NCBI RefSeq assembly: GCF_009764265.1
Contig: NZ_RWIR01000030.1
Location: 1-34,075, forward strand
DNA length: 34,075 bases
Direction: 5' to 3'
Source: Pseudomonas sp. PB101
GTDB taxonomy: Bacteria > Pseudomonadota > Gammaproteobacteria > Pseudomonadales > Pseudomonadaceae
Shown here: one piece after another, positions 1-6,621 of the stretch
Position numbering within the stretch: position 1 is the stretch's first letter
How the letters are laid out: every line of letters begins with the position of its first letter
Position numbers and translations under genes: made by a program
The notes under the pieces: generated by a model
What the model saw: the letters and a program-made list of their open reading frames with translations, nothing else
What the model was told of the DNA's origin: nothing
The model's database searches: none

Positions 1-60
1 GCCGGCGATGGCGATCTCAATGACGCCATCGCCGGCAAGCCGGACTCCTACAAGGTTTAA
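1..60 (+). CDS. C-terminal tail of an unidentified protein (partial)
   Basis: The first 60 bases read as 19 sense codons followed by TAA, giving a tail ending in GKPDSYKV. The frame is open to the left edge, and its stop overlaps the pyrD stop on the other strand by three bases, which is a normal convergent arrangement. I do not recognise the protein from this fragment. The call rests only on the open frame and its fit against pyrD, so it could be chance. Confidence 0.45.
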   Translation, partial: AGDGDLNDAIAGKPDSYKV

Positions 61-1076
61 CGCAGGGCCGCGATGGCGTCCACAGACTCACGAATCAGCG
101 CCGGGCCTTTGTAGATGAAGCCCGAGTAGATCTGCACCAGGCTCGCGCCCGCGGTGATTTTCTCCGCCGCGTGCTTGCCTTCGGTGATGCCGCCGGCAGC
201 GATGATCGGCAGGCGTCCACCCAGCTCCGCTGCCAGCACTTTCACGGTGTGGGTGCTCTTGTCGCGAACCGGTGCACCGGACAAGCCACCCGCCTCGTCA
301 CCATGCTCCATGCCTTCGACGCCGATGCGGCTCAGGGTGGTGTTGGTGGCGATGACGGCATCCATTCCGGTTTCGATCAGCGCTTGGGCGACTTGTGCAG
401 TTTCTTCGTCAGTCATGTCCGGCGCGATCTTGATCGCCAGCGGCACATGCTTGCCATGACGCAAGGCCAGTTCCGCACGGCGCTCGGCCAGGTCGGCCAG
501 CAACTGCTTGAGCGAGTCGCCGAATTGCAGGCTACGCAGGCCCGGCGTGTTCGGCGAACTGACGTTGACCGTCACGTAGCTGGCGTGGGCGTAAACCTTG
601 TCCAGGCAGATCAGGTAGTCATCCACGGCACGCTCGACCGGCGTATCGAAGTTCTTGCCGATGTTGATGCCCAGCACGCCCTTGTACTTGGCCGCCGCCA
701 CGCGGGCCAGCAGGTGATCGACGCCGAGGTTGTTGAAGCCCATGCGATTGATGATCGCCTCGGCTTCCGGCAAGCGGAACAGGCGTGGCTTCGGGTTGCC
801 CGGCTGCGGACGCGGGGTGATGGTGCCGATTTCGACAAAACCGAAACCCAGTTGGGCAAAACCATCGATGGCCGCGCCGTTCTTGTCCAGGCCGGCGGCC
901 AGACCCACCGGGTTCGGGAAGTCCAGGCCCATGACATTCACCGGCACCTTCGCCGGGGCCTTGCACAGCAAGCCGTTGAGCCCAAGACGTCCACCTGCGC
1001 CGATCAGGTCCAGGGACAGATCGTGGGAGGTTTCCGGGGAGAGTTTGAACAACAGCTGACGGGCCAGGGTGTACAT
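57..1076 (-). CDS. pyrD: Dihydroorotate dehydrogenase (quinone), class 2
   Basis: This 339-residue flavoprotein oxidises dihydroorotate to orotate in pyrimidine synthesis and passes electrons to quinone at the inner membrane. The N-terminus ([15 protein letters not shown]) is the amphipathic membrane-binding extension of class 2 enzymes. The FMN/active-site segments [21 protein letters not shown] (the serine is the class 2 catalytic base), IATNTT and IAAGGI appear in the expected order. An upstream ATG in the same frame would add 18 residues unlike the family, so the ATG at 1074-1076 is preferred. The gene stands alone, with its 5' end facing the nas cluster. Confidence 0.97.
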   Translation of the reverse strand: MYTLARQLLFKLSPETSHDLSLDLIGAGGRLGLNGLLCKAPAKVPVNVMGLDFPNPVGLAAGLDKNGAAIDGFAQLGFGFVEIGTITPRPQPGNPKPRLFRLPEAEAIINRMGFNNLGVDHLLARVAAAKYKGVLGINIGKNFDTPVERAVDDYLICLDKVYAHASYVTVNVSSPNTPGLRSLQFGDSLKQLLADLAERRAELALRHGKHVPLAIKIAPDMTDEETAQVAQALIETGMDAVIATNTTLSRIGVEGMEHGDEAGGLSGAPVRDKSTHTVKVLAAELGGRLPIIAAGGITEGKHAAEKITAGASLVQIYSGFIYKGPALIRESVDAIAALR

Positions 1077-1170
1077 GGGCGGATTTGACTCGATTGGCGG
1101 CGAATTGAGCCGGCGATTATAGCCGGGCAACGGGGTGGCAAGCGAGGCATGCGATCAAAACAACAGTTGA

Positions 1171-1186
1171 TGGCATATGCCTTGCA
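1171..1186 (+). promoter_or_regulatory. Sigma-54 promoter of nasST
   Basis: TGGCATATGCCTTGCA carries GG at 1172-1173 and GC at 1184-1185 with exactly ten bases between them, matching the TGGCAC-N5-TTGCA -24/-12 consensus. Transcription should start near 1197, just before the first leader hairpin. The same spacing occurs before nasA and nirB. This implies activation by an enhancer-binding protein, probably NtrC (inference). I could not place NtrC sites with confidence. Confidence 0.82.
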
Positions 1187-1201
1187 CCACTCCAGGCACC
1201 A

Positions 1202-1288
1202 GCACCCATGCCAATGACGGAATGTGTGCAAAGACAATGGCGTCGTCCCGGGCCTGCTCGTGCTTGGCCCCGGGACGACGTTTTTTTT
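1202..1288 (+). promoter_or_regulatory. ANTAR (NasT) antitermination leader of nasST
   Basis: The first hairpin pairs 1202-1212 with 1219-1229 (two mismatches) around the six-base loop AATGAC (1213-1218). The second is short, pairing GAC 1233-1235 with GTC 1242-1244 around loop AATGGC (1236-1241). Both loops have A at position 1 and G at position 4, the established ANTAR-protein target. The second hairpin shares bases 1241-1244 with the terminator that follows, so the two exclude each other. NasT binding should favour the hairpins and let transcription into nasS. Confidence 0.8.
1241..1288 (+). terminator. Leader terminator upstream of nasS
   Basis: CGTCGTCCCGGG (1241-1252) pairs perfectly with 1269-1280 to form a 12-bp stem, followed by eight T (1281-1288). 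It lies 16 bases before the nasS start codon, so it can only act as a conditional attenuator of nasST, not as the terminator of an upstream gene. Confidence 0.92.
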
Positions 1289-1304
1289 GCAAGGTGAACG
1301 CACG

Positions 1305-2516
1305 ATGAACGAACCGTCAGCCGGCCCTCTGGCCTGGGTCAATGGCAGCGATGCCCCGGAAAAAACCGAAATCAACCTCGGTTTCATGGCCTTGAGCGAC
1401 TGCGCCTCGGTCGTGGTCGCCGCCACCCAAGGCTTCGCCCAACCCTATGGCCTGACGCTGAACCTCAAGCGCCAGGCGTCCTGGGCCAACCTGCGGGACA
1501 AGCTGGTCAGCGGCGAACTCGATGCCGCCCATAGCCTCTATGGCCTGATCTACGCCGTTCACCTGGGCATCGGTGGCGTGGCCGCGACCGACATGGCGGT
1601 GTTGATGGGCCTGAATCAGAACGGTCAGAGCATCAATCTGTCCCGCGGCTTGCAGACGCAGGGTGTGACCAGTCCTGAAGCATTGGATCGGCACGTGCAC
1701 CAAACTCGCCCAAAACTCACCTTCGCTCAGACTTTTCCTACGGGCACCCACGCCATGTGGCTGTATTACTGGCTGGCCAGCCAGGGCATTCACCCTCTAC
1801 TGGATGTCGACAGCGTGGTGGTGCCGCCGCCGCAAATGGTCGCGCACCTGCGGGCCGGACGAATCGACGGCTTTTGCGTCGGCGAACCCTGGTCCGCCAG
1901 CGCCGTGCAGCAGGATCTCGGCTTTACCCTGGCCACCACCCAGAACATCTGGCCAGACCACCCGGAAAAGGTCCTCGGCTGCACCCGCGCGTTCGTCGAG
2001 CAATACCCCAATACCGCCCGGGCACTGGTGATGGCGGTCCTGGAGGCCAGCCGCTTCATCGAGGCAAGCACCGAGAATCGCCGCAGTACCGCACAATTGC
2101 TCAGTGCCACGCAGTATCTGGACGCGCCGCTGGACTGCATCGAACCACGCCTGCTGGGCGAGTACGCCGACGGCCTTGGCCATCGCTGGCAAGACCCGCA
2201 CGCCCTGCGCTTGCACGGCAATGGCGAGGTCAACCTGCCGTACCTGTCCGACGGCATGTGGTTCATGACCCAGTTCCGCCGCTGGGGCCTGCTGCGCGAG
2301 GACCCGGACTATCTCGCGGTGGCCCGGCAGGTCCAGCAACTGGACCTCTACCGTCAGGCCGCCAGTGCCGTCGGCGTCATGTCACCCGCCGGGGAAATGC
2401 GCAGCAGCCAGTTGATCGACGGCAAGATCTGGGACGGTTCGGACCCGGCCGGTTATGCCCGCGGTTTCAAACTGCACGCGATGAGCGACAGCGCCCATCG
2501 ATCCGCCAGCCGCTGA
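1305..2516 (+). CDS. nasS: Cytoplasmic nitrate/nitrite sensor, NasT partner
   Basis: NasS (403 residues) resembles the periplasmic nitrate-binding proteins NrtA and CmpA but has no signal peptide, so it should sit in the cytoplasm. Family segments include LGFMALSDCASVVVAA near the N-terminus, ASWANLRDKLVSGELDAAH, and DGFCVGEPW in the middle. In studied NasST systems NasS holds NasT inactive until it binds nitrate or nitrite. The chosen ATG at 1305 has AAGGTG eight bases upstream; an earlier in-frame ATG at 1224 lies inside the leader hairpins and is rejected. nasT follows after 15 bases, as expected for partners made together. Confidence 0.93.
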   Translation: MNEPSAGPLAWVNGSDAPEKTEINLGFMALSDCASVVVAATQGFAQPYGLTLNLKRQASWANLRDKLVSGELDAAHSLYGLIYAVHLGIGGVAATDMAVLMGLNQNGQSINLSRGLQTQGVTSPEALDRHVHQTRPKLTFAQTFPTGTHAMWLYYWLASQGIHPLLDVDSVVVPPPQMVAHLRAGRIDGFCVGEPWSASAVQQDLGFTLATTQNIWPDHPEKVLGCTRAFVEQYPNTARALVMAVLEASRFIEASTENRRSTAQLLSATQYLDAPLDCIEPRLLGEYADGLGHRWQDPHALRLHGNGEVNLPYLSDGMWFMTQFRRWGLLREDPDYLAVARQVQQLDLYRQAASAVGVMSPAGEMRSSQLIDGKIWDGSDPAGYARGFKLHAMSDSAHRSASR

Positions 2517-2531
2517 CAGGAGACCACGAAC

Positions 2532-3107
2532 ATGCTGCGTATCCTGCTGATCAACGACACCGCGAAAAAAGTCGGACGCCTGAAGGCCGCCCTGACCGAG
2601 GCCGGATTCGAGGTGATCGACGAGTCCGGCCTGACCATCGACCTGCCCGAACGCGTCGAAACGGTGCGTCCGGACGTGATCCTGATCGATACCGAGTCAC
2701 CGGGTCGCGATGTCATGGAACAAGTGGTTCTGGTGACTCGCGACCAACCACGACCGATCGTGATGTTCACCGACGAACACGACCCCGTTGTAATGCGCCA
2801 GGCGATCAAGTCCGGGGTCAGTGCCTACATCGTCGAAGGCATTCACGCACAGCGCCTGCAGCCGATTCTCGATGTGGCCATGGCGCGCTTCGAAAGCGAC
2901 CAGGCCTTGCGTGCCCAACTGCACGCCCGCGACCAGCAACTGGCCGAGCGCAAGCGCATCGAGCTGGCCAAGGGGCTGCTGATGAAAATGAAGGACTGCA
3001 ACGAGGAAGAGGCCTACACCCTGATGCGCCGCCAGGCGATGAGCCGACAGCAGAAGCTGATTCAGGTGGCGGAGCAGATCATTGCCATGAGCGAGTTGCT
3101 CGGCTGA
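2532..3107 (+). CDS. nasT: ANTAR-domain antitermination regulator
   Basis: NasT (191 residues) has an N-terminal receiver-like domain (about 1-120), a helical linker, and a C-terminal ANTAR RNA-binding domain (about 137-191) with the family pattern KRIELAKGLLMKMKDCNEEE followed by a YTLMRRQAM helix. It should bind the paired six-base-loop hairpins upstream of nasS, nasA and nirB and prevent termination. The receiver is degenerate: the usual acidic pair appears as LLINDT and the conserved lysine after strand 5 is missing (SAYIVEG), although Asp53 in ILIDT remains. This fits control by NasS binding rather than phosphorylation. It lies 15 bases after nasS, with no terminator seen between them. 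Confidence 0.95.
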   Translation: MLRILLINDTAKKVGRLKAALTEAGFEVIDESGLTIDLPERVETVRPDVILIDTESPGRDVMEQVVLVTRDQPRPIVMFTDEHDPVVMRQAIKSGVSAYIVEGIHAQRLQPILDVAMARFESDQALRAQLHARDQQLAERKRIELAKGLLMKMKDCNEEEAYTLMRRQAMSRQQKLIQVAEQIIAMSELLG

Positions 3108-3127
3108 CACATCGCATCGCCTGTCAG

Positions 3128-3210
3128 GGCCCCATCGCGGGCAAGCCCGCTCCCACAGGTTTTGCGAACACCAACAATCTTTGTGGGAGCGGGCTTGCCC
3201 GCGATGGGCC
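3128..3210. repeat. Inverted pair of REP elements (REPIN), GGGC type
   Basis: Two facing copies of a Pseudomonas REP palindrome occupy 3128-3157 and 3182-3210, with core GAGCGGGCTTGCCCGC flanked by TGTGG and GATGGGCC. The gap is 24 bases. The pair sits between the nasT stop and the sigma-54 promoter of nasA, and could form a long hairpin at the end of the nasST message. Similar pairs occur at 18619, 22130, 26157 and 27468. Confidence 0.93.
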
Positions 3211-3229
3211 ACGACTCGGTCTCGGTTGT

Positions 3230-3245
3230 TGGCACAGATCTCGCT
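3230..3245 (+). promoter_or_regulatory. Sigma-54 promoter of nasA
   Basis: TGGCACAGATCTCGCT has GG at 3231-3232 and GC at 3243-3244 with ten bases between. The -24 half (TGGCAC) is perfect, while the -12 half (TCGCT) departs at one base from TTGCW. The start would fall near 3256, just before the first leader hairpin at 3260. The nasT-nasA gap of 336 bases is explained by the REP pair, this promoter, the leader and about 100 bases of 5' leader with no other clear signal. Confidence 0.75.
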
Positions 3246-3259
3246 AAGTAATCACTACA

Positions 3260-3343
3260 GGTAACCAACGGCGGTTGCCCCACCTACGACAAAGACGTCG
3301 CTCATCTCATTTGCCCTTGGCGAATCGGGTGGCGGCGTTTTTT
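3260..3343 (+). promoter_or_regulatory. ANTAR (NasT) antitermination leader of nasA
   Basis: The first hairpin pairs GGTAACC (3260-3266) with GGTTGCC (3273-3279) around loop AACGGC (3267-3272), seven pairs including one G-U. The second pairs CGAC (3287-3290) with GTCG (3297-3300) around loop AAAGAC (3291-3296). Both loops fit A1/G4. The two loops are 18 bases apart, compared with 17 in the nasS leader. The 3' arm of the second hairpin is also the 5' arm of the terminator, giving mutually exclusive folds. Confidence 0.8.
3296..3343 (+). terminator. Leader terminator upstream of nasA
   Basis: CGTCGCT (3296-3302) can pair with GGCGGCG (3331-3337), seven pairs including two G-U, followed by six T (3338-3343). 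The stem is weaker and its loop longer than in the nasS and nirB leaders. The call leans partly on its matching position relative to the second hexaloop, where it begins at loop base 6. Confidence 0.62.
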
Positions 3344-3443
3344 CGTTTTGGCCCCACAGCACGGGGCCGGTGGTGCGGCCGTAGCGGCGCCCCACCTGCA
3401 AGCTCATGACTCCTTCCGAGACTCTTCACAGCTGAGGTGCGCG

Positions 3444-4655
3444 ATGAATTCAAGCTTCTGGAAATCCGGCCATACCCCCACTTTGTTCGCAGCGTTCCTC
3501 TATTTCGACCTGAGCTTCATGGTCTGGTATCTGCTCGGACCCTTGGCGGTACAGATCGCCGCCGACCTGCACCTGACGACGCAGCAACGCGGGATGGTAG
3601 TGGCCACGCCCATTCTGGCCGGGGCGGTCTTGCGTTTCGCCATGGGGATGCTGGCTGATCGCCTGTCACCAAAAACGGCCGGCCTGATCGGCCAGGTCAT
3701 CGTCATTTGCGCGCTGTTCGGCGCCTGGAAACTCGGCATCCACAGCTACGAGCAAGCCTTGCTGCTGGGGCTGTTCCTCGGCATGGCCGGCGCTTCCTTT
3801 GCCGTCGCCCTGCCCCTGGCCTCGCAGTGGTATCCGCCGCAGCATCAAGGCAAGGCCATGGGCATCGCCGGCGCGGGGAATTCGGGAACGGTGCTCGCCG
3901 CCCTGATCGCCCCGGTGCTGGCGGCGGCGTTTGGCTGGAGCAACGTGTTCGGCTTCGCCCTGATTCCGTTGATCCTGACCTTGATCGTCTTCGCCTGGCT
4001 GGCCAAAAACGCCCCTGAGCGGCCCAAAGCCAAATCCATGGCCGACTATTTCAAGGCCCTTGGCGATCGTGACAGCTGGTGGTTCATGTTTTTCTACAGC
4101 GTCACCTTCGGCGGTTTCATCGGCCTGGCCAGCGCCCTGCCCGGTTATTTCAACGACCAGTACGGCCTGAGCCCGGTGACTGCCGGCTACTACACCGCCG
4201 CCTGCGTGTTTGGCGGCAGCCTGATGCGCCCCCTGGGCGGTGCGCTGGCTGACCGGTTCGGCGGGATTCGCACCTTGCTGGCGATGTACACGGTCGCGGC
4301 GATCTGCATTACCGCGGTCGGTTTCAACCTGCCAAATTCCTACGCCGCCCTCGCACTTTTCGTCTGCACCATGCTCGGTCTCGGTGCAGGCAATGGCGCG
4401 GTATTCCAGTTGGTGCCGCAGCGTTTTCGCCGGGAAATCGGCGTGATGACCGGTTTGATCGGCATGGCCGGCGGCATCGGTGGGTTTGCCCTCGCGGCCG
4501 GCATGGGTGCGATCAAGCAAAGCACCGGCAGCTATCAGCTGGCGCTGTGGTTGTTCGCCAGCCTCGGCGTTCTTGCCTGGTTTGGTCTGCACGGCGTGAA
4601 ACGGCGCTGGAGAACCACCTGGGGTTCGGCCGCCGTAACGGCTGCGCGGGTCTGA
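3444..4655 (+). CDS. nasA: Nitrate/nitrite transporter, MFS NNP family
   Basis: This 403-residue, roughly 12-helix major facilitator imports nitrate across the inner membrane. Both nitrate signature motifs of the NNP family are visible: GAGNSGTV around Asn146 and GAGNGAVFQLVP around Asn317. Hydrophobic segments run the full length from FAAFLYFDLSFMVWYLLG. The ATG at 3444 has GAGGTG just upstream; an earlier in-frame start at 3348 would add 32 residues before the family N-terminus. The gene follows its own sigma-54/ANTAR control region, and the kinase gene starts seven bases after its stop, so the two are probably cotranscribed. Confidence 0.94.
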   Translation: MNSSFWKSGHTPTLFAAFLYFDLSFMVWYLLGPLAVQIAADLHLTTQQRGMVVATPILAGAVLRFAMGMLADRLSPKTAGLIGQVIVICALFGAWKLGIHSYEQALLLGLFLGMAGASFAVALPLASQWYPPQHQGKAMGIAGAGNSGTVLAALIAPVLAAAFGWSNVFGFALIPLILTLIVFAWLAKNAPERPKAKSMADYFKALGDRDSWWFMFFYSVTFGGFIGLASALPGYFNDQYGLSPVTAGYYTAACVFGGSLMRPLGGALADRFGGIRTLLAMYTVAAICITAVGFNLPNSYAALALFVCTMLGLGAGNGAVFQLVPQRFRREIGVMTGLIGMAGGIGGFALAAGMGAIKQSTGSYQLALWLFASLGVLAWFGLHGVKRRWRTTWGSAAVTAARV

Positions 4656-4662
4656 CGTCTCG

Positions 4663-6330
4663 ATGAGCCTGCAACTGAGTTTCGCCGAAGCCAGCGCCAT
4701 CGGTCCCCGCGAGGAAAACCAGGACGCCCTGCGCCTGGTCACACCGGCCCCGGTGCTGGCGGCGAGCAAAGGTTATCTGTTCGCCATCGCCGACGGTGTC
4801 AGCCAGTGCGCCGATGGCGGCCTGGCGGCCCGTTCGACGCTGCAGGCGCTGGCGCTGGACTACTACGCCACGCCGGAAACCTGGAGCGCGGCGCAGGCGC
4901 TCGATCGCCTGTTGCTGGCGCAAAATCGCTGGTTGCAGGCCAATGGCGGCGGACAACCGCTGCTGACCACCCTCAGTGCGCTGGTCCTGCGCGGCCGGCG
5001 GTTTACCCTGGCGCATGTCGGCGATTGCCGGGTGTACCGCTGGCACGCCGATCGATTGCAGCGAATCAGCGAAGATCACGTCTGGGATCAGCCGGGCATG
5101 CAGCATGTGCTGAAACGGGCGCTGGGGCTCGATCAACACCTGGTGCTGGACTTTCTCGACGGCGAGCTACGCCTCGATGAAAGCTTCGTCCTGCTCAGCG
5201 ACGGCGTCTGGGCGGTGCTGGGCGATACCGCGATTGCCGCGATCCTGCGCGATCAACCGGACTTGCACAGCGCCGCGCAAACCCTGGTCAATGCCGCGCA
5301 CCTGGCGGGCAGTCAGGACAACGCCAGTGCCTTGCTGGTACGGGTTGACGCCCTCGGTGAGGCGAGCATTGGCGATGCGTTGATGCACTTGCAGCAATGG
5401 CCACTGCCGCCTGCCCTGAAACCGGGGCAGGCGTTCGAAGGCTGGCAGGTCGAAGGGATCGTCGCCCAGAGCCAGCAATCGCTGCTTTACCGTGTTCGCG
5501 ACCATCAGCAACGCGCCTGGCTGTTGAAAACCCTGCCGGGGCGCCTGCACGACGACCCCCAGGCCGGGCAAGCCTTGCTGTCGGAAGAATGGTTCCTCAA
5601 ACGCGTGGCCGGCCGACATTTTCCTGAAGTGCATGCCGCCAGTCAGCGTCAGCATTTGTACTACGTGATGCGTGAATACTCGGGCACTACCCTGGCCCGG
5701 CGACATGAACAGAGTGGACCGCTGCCGCTGCCCCAGTGGCAAGACATCGCCGAACGCTTGCTGCGAGCGGTCGGCCTGTTGCATCGACGGCAGATTCTGC
5801 ATCGCGACATCAAACCGGAAAACCTGTTGCTGGGGGACGACGGTGAATTGCGCCTGCTGGATTTCGGCCTCGCCTACTGCCCCGGTCTTTCGCAGGATCT
5901 GCCCTGGGCCCTGCCAGGGACACCCAGTTACATCGCCCCAGAAGCCTTTCGGGGCGATGTGCCGACGCCACGGCAGGACCTTTACGCCGTCGGAGTGACC
6001 TTGTACTTCCTGCTCACCGGGCACTATCCCTATGGCGAAATCGAAGCGTTCCAGCGCCCCCGATTTGGCCTCCCGGTCAGCGCCAGCCGCTACCGGCCCG
6101 ACCTGCCGGACTGGATCGCCCATCACCTGGAGCGTGCCGTGGCGGCAGCCCCCGAGCAGCGTTTCGAAACGGCGGAAGAATGGCTGCTGCTGATCGAACA
6201 GGGTGAACGGCGCAGCTTGAACGTGCGCCCCAAACCGTTGCTGGAGCGCGAGCCGCTGAAAGTCTGGCGGACATTGGCGCTGATATCGCTGCTGGCCAAC
6301 CTGGCGTTGCTGGTGGTGGCGCTCCATTAG
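4663..6330 (+). CDS. Fused PP2C-type phosphatase and Ser/Thr protein kinase, membrane anchored
   Basis: This 555-residue protein joins two opposing activities. Residues 1 to about 235 form a PP2C phosphatase, with metal-site motifs RxxNQD ending at Asp21, ADGVSQ (Asp44), HVGDCRVY, LSDGVW and SQDNAS. Residues about 260-520 form a Hanks-type kinase with candidate ATP lysine Lys289, HRDIKPEN with catalytic Asp382, DFG at 400-402 and GTPSYIAPEA. The glycine-rich loop is poor (GIVAQSQQ). A single hydrophobic segment at about 534-555 anchors the C-terminus, leaving both domains in the cytoplasm. As far as I recall, homologues sit beside nas genes in other pseudomonads. Substrates are unknown; NasA or the reductases are the obvious candidates (inference). 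Confidence 0.9.
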   Translation: MSLQLSFAEASAIGPREENQDALRLVTPAPVLAASKGYLFAIADGVSQCADGGLAARSTLQALALDYYATPETWSAAQALDRLLLAQNRWLQANGGGQPLLTTLSALVLRGRRFTLAHVGDCRVYRWHADRLQRISEDHVWDQPGMQHVLKRALGLDQHLVLDFLDGELRLDESFVLLSDGVWAVLGDTAIAAILRDQPDLHSAAQTLVNAAHLAGSQDNASALLVRVDALGEASIGDALMHLQQWPLPPALKPGQAFEGWQVEGIVAQSQQSLLYRVRDHQQRAWLLKTLPGRLHDDPQAGQALLSEEWFLKRVAGRHFPEVHAASQRQHLYYVMREYSGTTLARRHEQSGPLPLPQWQDIAERLLRAVGLLHRRQILHRDIKPENLLLGDDGELRLLDFGLAYCPGLSQDLPWALPGTPSYIAPEAFRGDVPTPRQDLYAVGVTLYFLLTGHYPYGEIEAFQRPRFGLPVSASRYRPDLPDWIAHHLERAVAAAPEQRFETAEEWLLLIEQGERRSLNVRPKPLLEREPLKVWRTLALISLLANLALLVVALH

Positions 6331-6419
6331 CGGGCAACGCGCTTTGAATCGGTGCATTTGCTCTGGGTTCTGCCCTTGCCGACGCAAAGAAAGCCATTAA
6401 ACACGGGCCCTCGCGCAAG

Positions 6420-6437
6420 TTGGCATAACCACTGCAT
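6420..6437 (+). promoter_or_regulatory. Sigma-54 promoter of nirB operon
   Basis: TTGGCATAACCACTGCAT has GG at 6422-6423 and GC at 6434-6435 with the required ten bases between, close to TGGCAC-N5-TTGCA. The start should lie near 6447, about 15 bases before the first leader hairpin. It is the third instance of the same arrangement in this cluster. Confidence 0.8.
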
Positions 6438-6461
6438 TACCTCTTTCAACAGACATAAAGC

Positions 6462-6552
6462 GCAGGCTTCAACGACGAAGGCTGCACTTCCCGAGAGAAC
6501 GGGACCAGGACAAAGGCGTCCTCGCTAGGCAACTAGCGGGACGCCTTTTTTT
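6462..6552 (+). promoter_or_regulatory. ANTAR (NasT) antitermination leader of nirB, with three hexaloop hairpins
   Basis: Hairpin 1 pairs GCAGGCTTC (6462-6470) with 6477-6485 (one mismatch) around loop AACGAC (6471-6476). Hairpin 2 pairs TCCCG (6489-6493) with CGGGA (6500-6504) around AGAGAA (6494-6499). Hairpin 3 pairs AGGAC (6507-6511) with GTCCT (6518-6522) around AAAGGC (6512-6517). All three loops have A1 and G4. Hairpin 3 overlaps the terminator 5' arm, as in the other two leaders. Hairpin 2 has the usual loop-to-loop distance (17 bases) from hairpin 1. Confidence 0.85.
6515..6552 (+). terminator. Leader terminator upstream of nirB
   Basis: GGCGTCC-T-CGCTAG (6515-6528) pairs with CTAGCGGGACGCC (6533-6545) around a GCAA tetraloop, giving 13 pairs with one bulged T. 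Seven T follow (6546-6552). It lies about 70 bases before nirB and fits an attenuator. Confidence 0.94.
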
Positions 6553-6621
6553 GTTTGCGCAAAATTTCTCGAGCATGGCCTGAACCCTGATGAGGCAGGC
6601 CTGAGCTCCCCGGAGAACCTG

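Noticed and set aside
1224..1304. Upstream ATG extending nasS by 27 residues
   Set aside because: The added codons fall in the hairpin and terminator leader, and the added residues do not resemble the family N-terminus.
3363..3393. GGGGC/GCCCC hairpin in the nasA 5' leader
   Set aside because: Only five pairs with a long loop and no T run; too weak to call next to the stronger leader elements.
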